The notes beneath the pieces are model-generated. The model was not told the DNA's origin. It was given only the letters and a program-made list of their open reading frames with translations, and did not search any database. A program made the position numbers and the translations under genes. A stretch of 64,000 bases of DNA from Tausonia pullulans (lineage: Eukaryota > Basidiomycota > Tremellomycetes > Cystofilobasidiales > Mrakiaceae): the NCBI GenBank assembly GCA_951802195.1, contig OX637620.1, forward strand, positions 1,240,001-1,304,000, given 5' to 3'. This document shows positions 10,201 through 18,789 of this stretch, piece by piece (the stretch's first letter is position 1; each line of letters starts with the position of its first letter).

Positions 10201-12848
10201 CTCGGCGGGCCGGACGGGAAAACACCGCTGCTCTACGCGCTCGCGACATGCCACTCGCTCAAGACGGTCGACGGCAAGGTCATTGGAGATCCGCTCGACG
10301 AGGAGATGTTTAACTTTACCGAGTGGATCCTTGAGGAGGGCAGGGCGGGTACGGCCAAGCCCTCCGCGGCTCCGTCGAAACAGGCCGAGAGGCCCCAGAC
10401 GCTTGTTCAGACGGTCGTCCGGCCGCCTTCTAGCTCTGCCTTCCGGTTCGAGGACGCCATCAAGGCTGGTTCCAAGGTGAGACAATCTGTTCGTCTCTCT
10501 TCTCATCTGAAGCCAGCCAACTTATGTCTCCCTTCATTCATTTAGCACGCTCACTTCCTCGAGCTTGGTGTCATCCGGACCTTTGATTTCGTCTCATCCC
10601 TCCGCCGAATGAGTGTCATCGTCAAGCGGCTGAAGTCGCCCTCAATGGAGGTGTATGTCAAGGGTGCCCCCGAGGTGATGGCCGATATCTGCGACCCGAC
10701 GTCGTTCCCGAAGGACTACGACGACCTCCTCTCATACTACACCAAGCACGGTTTCCGCGTCATCGCCATCGCCGGCAAGAGTGTCCCAGGGCTTACCTGG
10801 CTCAAAGCTCAGCGGATGAAGAGGTGCGCTGGCGGCGAGTCAGCAGTGTGTGTTTTCCATTGTCACTGACTTAAAACGCCTGCTACAGGGAGGCCGTTGA
10901 GTCAAACCTCCAGTTCCTCGGCCTCATCGTCTTCGAAAACAAGCTCAAGCCCGGAACGACCCCTGCCATCTCCGTTCTCCGAGGAGCGCACCTCGCTTGC
11001 CGAATGGTCACGGGCGACAATGTCCGAACAGCCGTCAGCGTTGCCCGCGAGTGCGGACTCGTTACCCAGTCTGCGACGGTATTCCTGCCAACGTTTGCGT
11101 CTGGTGGACCTCAGCAGCCCGATGCCCGCGTCGAGTGGACGTCGGTGGATGACGAGGACTTCAAGCTTGACGAGGAGACGCTCCGGCCGATTCTTCCGGC
11201 TCAGACGCAGCTCGTCGAGCAAGATGACGATGAGCTGTTTGAGTACAACCTGTGAGTATCAGTCAGCCACATCATTGCATGACGCAAATCATCAGCTGAC
11301 CGATGGAGTTCCTCTTTCGCAGGGCAGTGACGGGCGATGTCTTCCGCTGGATGGTCGACTGGGCTCCGCTTGAGACGTTCCAGCGCATGCTCATCAAGGG
11401 CGTCATTTTTGCGCGTATGTCGCCCGACGAAAAGCACGAGCTCGTCGAGCGGCTTCAAGGTCTCGGCTACACCGTCTGTTTCTGTGGCGACGGCGCTAAC
11501 GACTGCGGCGCCCTCAAGGCCGCGGACGTCGGTATTTCTCTGAGCGAGGCTGAGGCGTCAGTCGCGGCGCCGTTCACGAGTCGGACTCCGGACATTTCGT
11601 GCGTCATCGAGGTCATCAAAGAGGGGAGGGCCGCCCTCGTCACGAGCTTTAGCTGCTTCAAGTACATGGCGCTCTACTCTCTCATTCAGTGAGTTCAAAT
11701 GTGCTGGCGTTTGAAGCCAGTAACGGTATTTGACGCCCCCTCGTTCGCAATTCCAAGGTTTACCACTATCACGCTGGTTGGTTGCCCTGCCTGCCTGTGA
11801 GGATTAATCGCCGCTGACATGGATCCTGCGCTGCGTAGCTCTACTCTTTCGCTTCGTCTCTGGGCGACTTCCAATTCCTCTACATCGACCTTTTCATCAG
11901 TCAGTCTCTCCCGTCTTGCTTCGTCCGCTAGGTGGCTTCCCTGATCTTCATCGCATGCTACTCCCTCAGTCATCCCGATCGCCGTCGCAAGCAAGTATCA
12001 ACCTCGGGCTTCCCCAACACCTCTGTCCTCTCGCTGACCTTTCTTTTCTCAAATCAGTGGGACGCACCCTCCCCTACCCGGATATTCACCCGAAACGGCC
12101 CACGGGCTCGCTCGTCTCCAAGCGGGTCCTCACAAGCATCATCTCCCAGACGCTCATCAATGGTCTCATCCAGTTCGCTGTCTTTGTTCTCGTTCGGAGG
12201 CAGCCGTGGTGCGCTTCAATTTTCTTTTATTCTCTTGCAGCTTCGCAGGTGCTGATCTTGCAACGGCGCTTGCCTAGGTATGAGGAGCCCGAGGTCAATG
12301 TCGACAAGCTCGAGACGCTCAACTTTGAGAACACGGCACTCTTCCTCGTCTCGTCGTTCCAGTACATTCTCGTTGCTGCCGGCAAGTCGCTTTCTCATCT
12401 CTCCTTCATTGCTCCTGCTGATGTCTCGTTTTTTCTTTTCACCCTCTCCAGTCTTCAGCGTTGGCCCGCCGTACCGCAAGCCCGTCTGGACCAACTGTGA
12501 GGCTCGCCGCTCAGCTCTCAACGGCACAGCAATCCGTTGACATCTCTCTCCTTCCCTCTTCTAGATTCTCTCCTCGCCTGCTTTGTCGCCCTCGCCGGCT
12601 TCTCGACCTATATCCTCTGGGCTCCAACAGTCGCCCTTCAGCTCATCCTCGACCTCATGTCAATCGACTCCTCATTCAAGCTTCAGCTCACCGCGATCGT
12701 CATCCTCAATATCGTCCTTTGCTTCGCCTCGGAGCGCTGGGCCGAAGGCGCCATCGTCAACGCGTACAGCAAAGCGCGGAGTTGGTTGCGGAGGAGGAGT
12801 CGTGGCGCTAGGCACGTCAAGGGCCCAGCGTACAAGCGCATCACGTGA
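7220..12848 (+). CDS. YPK9: P5B-type cation/polyamine-transporting ATPase (YPK9 / ATP13A2 family)
   Basis: Fourteen exons: 7220-7478, 7631-7684, 7779-8671, 8746-10476, 10546-10823, 10889-11251, 11323-11688, 11758-11776, 11839-11899, 11970-11990, 12058-12208, 12278-12381, 12452-12496 and 12565-12848, giving 1542 aa, close to the yeast length. P5B ATPases sit in the vacuole/lysosome membrane and handle polyamines and metal tolerance. Seen here: a disordered acidic/Ser-rich N-terminus, LTGES actuator motif, PPALPATLS in the transmembrane core, [14 protein letters not shown] followed by the phosphorylated aspartate in [11 protein letters not shown] (about residue 850), [21 protein letters not shown], and a C-terminal membrane bundle. 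PPALP and ISPTR place it in P5B rather than P5A (Spf1). The last membrane helices are split over tiny exons (19, 61, 21 nt). The introns at 11991 and 12382 start with GC (GCAAGT). The exon 2-3 junction in the disordered N-terminus is the least certain part. Confidence 0.93.
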
Positions 12849-13022
12849 GAAGAGGAGGCAGAAGGGGTGCAGTGCAGAGATGTTGCTTTCGTTTGGTCTT
12901 GCTCGCCCGTTCGCTGCTTGCTTCAAGGAATTGCTATGCATATATTTTTTTTTGGTTCGAAACGAGAGTTGGGGACCGTGTGTCTGTCTTTAAGGATGGA
13001 ATACGAGGGATGGGTCGTCTAA

Positions 13023-15264
13023 TCAGACGTCGACGAGCTCGAACGCCACGGTCGCGAAGACCTCCTCCTCGTGTGTTGTTGCGTCTCGGCGGGTGGAGCG
13101 AAGAGAGTAACGGATGGGCATATCTTTGAAGAAGGGAACTGTTGGTCCGGGCAGTGAAGGGCGTCAGAGAGGAGGGCAGGGTGAGAGGTGAAGCAGGGAC
13201 TGTTACCAACTAAGGTTGATAGAGACCGGTCCCACTGCAAAGCAGGAGAAGATGGAGGTGGGAGGGGGGGGGGGGGGAAGATTGAGTCAGTCCTGGGTCT
13301 GTCTGCTGTCGATGGAGACGCTCACTCTTTAGATCAAACGTGTTGAGATCGCAGAATGAGGTGAAGAAGCTGGCCGCATACACGACGTCAGGGTCGAAGG
13401 TGTGCTTCTGACGGTTCTGGCCGCCGTTCTCGCAAAAGTACTGTGGAGCAATGAAGATATTAGGGAGGCCTGATCGATGATAATTCAAAAGCTCGATGGG
13501 CTCACCTTTCTTCGCTTCGGGGCGGAGACTGAGCGGTCCACGAAGACAAAGGTGTTGTCCTGGGGAACGACCGAACGTTAGATGAGACTTATGATCGCCA
13601 GCAGGCTCCAGTCAGGGCAAGACACACTTCTACCATGTCCGCCGAGTCATCCGCGAATCTCCAAGTCCCGATCTGCGAGTCAAGCCGTGTGCTGACACCC
13701 GGGTGGGCCGGAGGCACGAGGAGACGGTCGGCTGTCGTGAAGTCGTCGGCGGAAAGCGCCGGCGTGCTCGACCCGCTGTTGCTGTGGCTACCAGGGAGAG
13801 AGGACAGCATCGAGCCCAGGCTGAAGCCAAATTTCTTCTTGTCTGACTTCTGCTGGATCGCTGGCGTGCTCTGCCCGGATGCAAGAGCAGATGGCGCCGC
13901 CGTTGAGTCAGGCGAGTCCGTGACGCGCTGAAAGACGCCGAGTGACGACTGTTGGTGGGAGAAGGCTGGCCGGGCAGTAGAAGCAGCTCCTGGATCAGTC
14001 GCTTTTGGCGATTCAAGAATGTGAGGTGCATGCTCTTTGAGATACGTCTGGAGCTTGGGATCATCGCGGTATCCGAGGAAACGCCAGTATTTGATGAGGT
14101 GGCGGCTGGCCTTCTTGCCGTACTTGTCGATCTTTTCGATTGGGACAAGGTCCTCCGTGCCAGGTACTGGGTCCTCCTGGGGTGGAGAAATCAATGCCGC
14201 CCCATCTGTGCGACTGATGGGAAAGCTGGACTAACCTCATAGTGCTTGGCGGCGCCATCATCCTCGACCTCGGTGTGCCGCACTGAGCAGCGAGACTCGG
14301 TGTTAGTAGTACTATTGACGGTCCTGTAAGCTTGCTCTTCCGCTACTGACAGACGCAAACGGCGTCCTTGGCTCGCTCGGGGACCGGCCACGCCGCAATG
14401 ATGTTCATGCATCCCGCGAAGGGCGACATGATGTATGGCCGTCCAGAGGGTGGCTTCTCCTCGTAGAATGTTGCAGGATCAACCCTGAAACAGTGATACA
14501 GGGCGTTGACAGTAAATGACCCGACTGTGGACAAGATCGACAACTGACGCCTCACCATTTGGCTACTCTACGCGAGAGGATGGAATTATCAACATGCGTC
14601 CGATAAATCCCTCGATCTACATGCTCACTTCATTCCGGCGTTAAATGCGGACCGAGGGAAGTCAACCAGGTGGTCAAAATCGCTTGATTCGACCAAACAA
14701 GCGGATGGTGTGTCGCCGACGCGTCAGCTCTAGGCGTTGTGCGACGCTTTTCAGACCAGATCAGTGGCTCTCACGTTCCAAAGTGGATCTTAGAGGACGA
14801 AATAGAAGAAAGACATTAAGCTGGGTTCTCGTATCATGTCGCAATCCGGTCGTTGCCTCATTCCTGTGCGACGTGGGCGTGAACTCACCTCGTCGGCAGT
14901 GTACGGTGCGACGTCATCCCGTCGCTTGAAGCGTCCCTCCACGCTGATGGCAAATTTACGTGACCGGCCAGTGAAGTAGGCTGAGCTAGGGATGGGTGGC
15001 TGACCGTCTGCCGTGATCCTACATGCGGCCATAGGCGAGAAGGGAAAAAAAGTCGGTGGGCGCTGTCAGGCGCCAGGTCTTGTCTATGAGTGACTCGCTG
15101 ACTCTGGCACACTCGACTGACCCCCTGAAGTCCGCGACCCGGACGAGAACGCGTCCGACGAACTTGTCGGTGTCGATCTCGGTCGGACGGAGCGAGTCAT
15201 TGACGTGGGCGATCTCGACGTGGTGTCGGTCGCCCCCGATGGTAACGCGGAGCTTGAGAACCAT
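13023..15264 (-). CDS. DUF1769 (UPF0590) family protein
   Basis: Twelve exons: 15264-15122, 15018-14889, 14788-14775, 14682-14629, 14567-14556, 14484-14351, 14282-14236, 14176-13634, 13559-13506, 13440-13326, 13234-13211 and 13138-13023, giving 461 aa. The protein opens MVLKLRVTIGGDRHHVEI, then FVGRVLVRVADF, YFTGRSRKFAISVEGRFK, HFGTDFDHLVDFP and SPFAGCMNIIAAWP, the order typical of this fungal family, and closes with DMPIRYSLRSTRRDATTHEE and FATVAFELVDV. The function of the family is not established. The region encoded by exon 8 holds a Ser/Pro-rich insert. Two exons are only 14 and 12 nt, yet both are needed to keep FGT-DFDH and K-VAKW in frame. Intron 10 contains a 14-base G run on the plus strand. 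Confidence 0.82.
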
Positions 15265-15610
15265 GTGAATGTCTGTCTATGGAGGGAGCGAATGAACAGG
15301 CGAAACGGATGTGATGAGGAATGGGAGTCGGTTGTCGTGGTTGGCGGAAGGTTTCTGGGTGACGGTGCGAACGACGTCAGCCCATGGCCGCTAGTCCGTC
15401 GGCTAAACGCGATGCCGATCTTGATCGATGCTACAGTCGCCCACAACTTGGCCGAGATCCGGCTGCATCATCGTGATGCCGAGTGGTACTGTGGGTGCTG
15501 TTATCCCCCAGGACGAAGGTTGCAATGTATGATCGAGAGTGCTCCACGCACACCTGTTTGCTAGCATTTCCTTCATTCTTTCCTTCCATGACGACAGGAA
15601 GGAAAAGAGA

Positions 15611-15683
15611 GACCCTTAACGGATTTGAACCGTTGACCCCCAGATTTGGAATCTGGTGCTCTAACCAACTGAGCTAAAGGATC
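15611..15683 (-). tRNA. tRNA-Trp (CCA), copy 1
   Basis: Folds as a full cloverleaf: 7-bp acceptor stem with one T-G pair, D arm, anticodon stem CCAGA/TCTGG around loop TTCCAAA (anticodon CCA), five-base variable loop, T arm AACGG/CCGTT. The A box TAGCTCAGTTGG and B box GGTTCAAATCC are intact. No intron. A TTTT terminator follows 4 bases after the acceptor end (bases 15603-15606). Identical in all 73 bases to copies 2 and 3; also shares about nine 3' flanking bases with copy 2. Confidence 0.95.
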
Positions 15684-15769
15684 TTAGACGAGACATAATC
15701 AGATAATACTCGCTCGATGTTCGATAGCCGGCGCAATGGGATGTGATCGCTAACCATAAGTCTATCCAA

Positions 15770-15832
15770 CCATCTCTCATAGGGTTACCTCGTTCTCTAC
15801 GTATAACTCATGACTTAAATACAAAAAAAAAA
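15770..15832 (+). mobile_element. LINE 3'-end fragment A with poly-A tail
   Basis: Matches the last 60 or so bases of the full element's 3' UTR (22634-22690), from CATCTCTCATAGGG to ATAACTCATGACTTAAA, and ends in an A10 tail. It is strongly 5'-truncated and lies 87 bp upstream of tRNA-Trp copy 1, pointing away from it like the full element does from copy 2. Confidence 0.8.
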
Positions 15833-15834
15833 TC

Positions 15835-15948
15835 CAACCACCATCCCGGTGGTTCGACCAACCCCCCTCTCACGGCGCCCATCACGCCGTCCGGCCAACC
15901 ATCCCCAGTGGTTCGGCCAACCCTCTTCCCACGGCGCCTCGCCCGACG
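15835..15948. repeat. Two-unit tandem duplication, about 57 bp per unit
   Basis: Two imperfect direct copies: each begins CCAACCA, then has (G/A)GTGGTTCG(A/G)CCAACCC and a CACGGCGCC block. They lie between LINE 3' fragments A and B. The copies differ at several positions, so it is not very recent. Confidence 0.65.
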
Positions 15949-15974
15949 TTCTCGCGCTCGGTCATGTCTGCTCT

Positions 15975-16067
15975 CCCTCTATCTAGCTACAACTCGCTAT
16001 CTCTCATAGGGTTACCTCGTTCTCCACGTATAACTCATGACTTAAATACAAAAAAAAAATAAAAAAT
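15975..16067 (+). mobile_element. LINE 3'-end fragment B with A-rich tail
   Basis: Begins at CTATCTAGCTACAA and runs to ATAACTCATGACTTAAATAC plus a long A-rich tail, matching the full element's 3' end at 22616-22690 with a few substitutions. It is a second 5'-truncated copy in the same orientation as fragment A. Confidence 0.8.
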
Positions 16068-16732
16068 TCCAGTATTTTGTTTGTGGCCCAGATCTCGTCG
16101 TTTGCAGTTGGCATGTCCATTTGTGAGCGTCTTGCCCCTGAGAATGAGCCAAAGCCAAAGGTGTTTTGTGTTCTTCGTAGAGGGGGATCGGCGGATTGGA
16201 GACGCTTTCGCTCGGTGCTCGTGTTCTGGCTTGCTTGCCCTGCTTGGCAGCCAGAAACGGCCCTGTTCCCACGAAGAGACCGTGGGTTGCGTACGGTGAG
16301 ACGAGGTCCGAGGTAGCGGTCGGGGTTCCTAGTTGAATGTGCGATGGGAGCAGAGTCGCGAAGCGCGGCAGGGGCTTATTTCGTTCTCTTCCTTCTTCTT
16401 ACTGTCGAATTACCCCCAACTTACAGATACCGCGATCGCAGTCAATGGGAGGGAGCGGCAGGCAGCCGCTGAAGAAATGAATTCTCCCCTAGGCACTACA
16501 TTATACAACCAATCTAGCCCAGGGGCACGTGTTTGAGGCAGATATCGAATCTGTTCTGTATCGAGTCATGCATGGTTCAGGCGTAGACGTGGTTCAACGA
16601 GAAGGACGAAATAGCGCACAGGAAGGGAGCACCAGCTGCGAGCGCAAGAGAAGGCTGAAGCGTGATCCATCTATTATCCAGCCTAAGATGCTGCACGCCA
16701 TGAAAAAAGTATTTCACGCAGTGTAAAAGAGA

Positions 16733-16805
16733 GACCCTTAACGGATTTGAACCGTTGACCCCCAGATTTGGAATCTGGTGCTCTAACCAACTGAGCTAAA
16801 GGATC
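16733..16805 (-). tRNA. tRNA-Trp (CCA), copy 2, joined to the LINE 5' end
   Basis: All 73 bases are identical to copy 1, with anticodon CCA, intact A and B boxes and a TTTT terminator (bases 16725-16728). The base before its 5' end (16806) is already the first base of the LINE 5' region that is shared with the inverted copy. The tRNA and the LINE are therefore divergent and abut. Confidence 0.95.
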
Positions 16806-16851
16806 TACACGCCGGATCTTGACTCGGAAGAGAGGGAGATCGACGACTGCG

Positions 16852-18789
16852 ATGGCTCCTTCTCAGCCTACTGAGCGCGAACCACCACCAGGTCAATCCA
16901 GGTCACCCTACCTTATGCCTAGTGAATCAACCCCCAAGCGACTCCAAGAAGCCCTCAAGGCTCCCAAGGATCCCCCAGACCCTCCCTCTCCAGCAAAGAG
17001 AAAGAGCGGATCCGATGAAACCCCCAGCGTCCAGGACGCGACCAATACGCCCTCTCGCGTCGACGAACGTCCCCAAACGCTCGCCAACAAACCCACCCTC
17101 AGCCCACCTACCCATCCGACCAGTCCTAGCACCCCTAGCACTCCTACCAACCCTACCAACCCTACCAACCCTACCACGCCCCACATCCATATCAGCCCCA
17201 CGGCCCTCCTCTCTTCTCCCTCCCCCCTCCGCAGAACCCCTGCAACCCCCTCAACTCGCCGTATTACGCGGTCGAGCTCAGCCATCAGCGACCTCAATGC
17301 CGCTCTATCCTCAACGTCCGAAGTGACGCATCCCACACCGTCTCGCTCCACAGGCGAGACTCTCTCTCAACAACCTCTCTTCGTCCCCGGCGCCGCGTCG
17401 CCCGTGCCGGCGAACCCCGCCGACACTCGCACTCGCAATCGCGCCGCCGCGAAATCCCAGCCGAACGCCATCGGCCGCTCATATGCGCACGCCGCAAAAC
17501 AGGCTCATTCTACAAACTCAGCTGCGAGGCAACGTGACTCGTCTAGCACCCAGCCCGGGTTCACCTTCGTCTTCGGAACCGATCAACAACCCCCGCAGGA
17601 TAATACCCCAATCGCCCCAGCCTTGGCTACCGACCGCGGGAACTGTCTAGCCATCTCAGTCCCTCGAGATACCACTCCTTTCGAGATCTCTCTCGCAATC
17701 TCAAAGTGCGACGAACGACTGTCTTTCATGATCCGTCCTGTCAAGGACCCAAAAGACAGAATGCTCCTTATAGTCAACTCCCGAGGAAATGCTCAAGACA
17801 TCTTGACTCAACTACAGGCCCTCCCGCTGAATGTGAGAGGCGTCAAACCCCAGATCCACGCGTGCTACAATTCCCAAAACAAGCTCCTGCAAGAAGGTCT
17901 GCTGGTGAACTTCGAAGACGAAGACGGAGTGGAGGAAGCTTTTCGCAAACAAGTAGAAGCTTCTGGAGACAGAGTCATCATATTCCAGCGTCAGTATTAC
18001 GCCCGCCTACCCGGCGTCCCAACTGGCCGGGTTAGAGTCCTGCTCGACCTTTCTGGCTCCAAGACGATGCCAAGGGCGAATGCATTCCCTCAACAGCTAC
18101 CCGGCTGGGTCAACCAACATGTCATCTTCAAACCTGTCCAACCTGGCACTGGGACGAACTCTCCAGCTCGACCAGCCTCGTCATACTGCTATTACTGCCA
18201 CTCATTTGAGCACGCTCGTGTCAAGTGTCCCACCGCTCCAGAGTGTGGCGGATGCGGATCGCACGCTCACCCATCGGCCCGATGCCCAGGTCGTCCAAAG
18301 GCAAATCTTCCAGCGAGTGCACGAGCACCAACCGAAGGACCCCCCCAACGGCCTGTCGAACCGGGACCAGACCTGGATGGTTTCCAGCTTGTACAAAAAT
18401 CCAAGAGGAGGTCACTGAACAGGCCGACTGAAGCCATGACGGAGGTGACCACACCCCCTGCCCACGCCAGCCCCTCCCACTCCCACTCAGAGCAAGCACC
18501 GCGCAATGCGGGCTCGCAACCCATTCGCACGCTGAGCGCCCTAGAGGAGGACAACGAGGGGGGTCTGGAGAGGACAGAAGACGGGATGCAGATCGAAGAC
18601 GAGCATCCACCCCCCACTCCACCTCCCCTGTCACCATCGTCCCCCCCACCCCCATCCCCATCCCCGCCATCTTCGCTCCCCCTGAACCCACCCTCCACTC
18701 CTTCTCTCATCCCCTCCACGCCGTCCTCCCAGGCATCCATCGAGCGCACCCTCGTGACCTTGGCTGAAGCCGAGGACATGGAAGAATAA
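16852..18789 (+). CDS. LINE ORF1 protein (Gag-like, two CCHC zinc knuckles)
   Basis: 645 aa, single exon. The N-terminal 220 residues are rich in Pro, Ser and Thr and contain a short TNP repeat coded by CCTACCAAC units near 17145. A central folded-looking part (about 255-440) follows. Two zinc knuckles of the C-X2-C-X4-H-X4-C type come next: CYYCHSFEHARVKC and CGGCGSHAHPSARC, about residues 455-482. The C-terminus is again Pro-rich and acidic. ORF1 proteins of this kind bind element RNA and form the retrotransposition particle. The first ATG is 46 bp from the tRNA edge. Its stop codon overlaps the ORF2 start in TAATG, suggesting coupled reinitiation. Confidence 0.85.
   Translation: MAPSQPTEREPPPGQSRSPYLMPSESTPKRLQEALKAPKDPPDPPSPAKRKSGSDETPSVQDATNTPSRVDERPQTLANKPTLSPPTHPTSPSTPSTPTNPTNPTNPTTPHIHISPTALLSSPSPLRRTPATPSTRRITRSSSAISDLNAALSSTSEVTHPTPSRSTGETLSQQPLFVPGAASPVPANPADTRTRNRAAAKSQPNAIGRSYAHAAKQAHSTNSAARQRDSSSTQPGFTFVFGTDQQPPQDNTPIAPALATDRGNCLAISVPRDTTPFEISLAISKCDERLSFMIRPVKDPKDRMLLIVNSRGNAQDILTQLQALPLNVRGVKPQIHACYNSQNKLLQEGLLVNFEDEDGVEEAFRKQVEASGDRVIIFQRQYYARLPGVPTGRVRVLLDLSGSKTMPRANAFPQQLPGWVNQHVIFKPVQPGTGTNSPARPASSYCYYCHSFEHARVKCPTAPECGGCGSHAHPSARCPGRPKANLPASARAPTEGPPQRPVEPGPDLDGFQLVQKSKRRSLNRPTEAMTEVTTPPAHASPSHSHSEQAPRNAGSQPIRTLSALEEDNEGGLERTEDGMQIEDEHPPPTPPPLSPSSPPPPSPSPPSSLPLNPPSTPSLIPSTPSSQASIERTLVTLAEAEDMEE

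Larger units (their letters stand above)
15684..16732. other. Repeat-rich spacer between tRNA-Trp copies 1 and 2
   Basis: Contains two LINE 3'-end fragments and a short tandem duplication, listed separately. The rest, about 16068-16732, has only short ORFs without recognisable domains. An E-box CACGTG lies at 16526-16531. I see no gene I can support there. Confidence 0.6.

Noticed and set aside
16077-16536. Short ORFs between tRNA-Trp copies 1 and 2
   Set aside because: Overlap each other on both strands without motifs; likely decayed sequence.
17140-17180. CCTACCAAC repeats as a possible satellite
   Set aside because: Only four or so units, in frame inside LINE ORF1, coding a TNP run.
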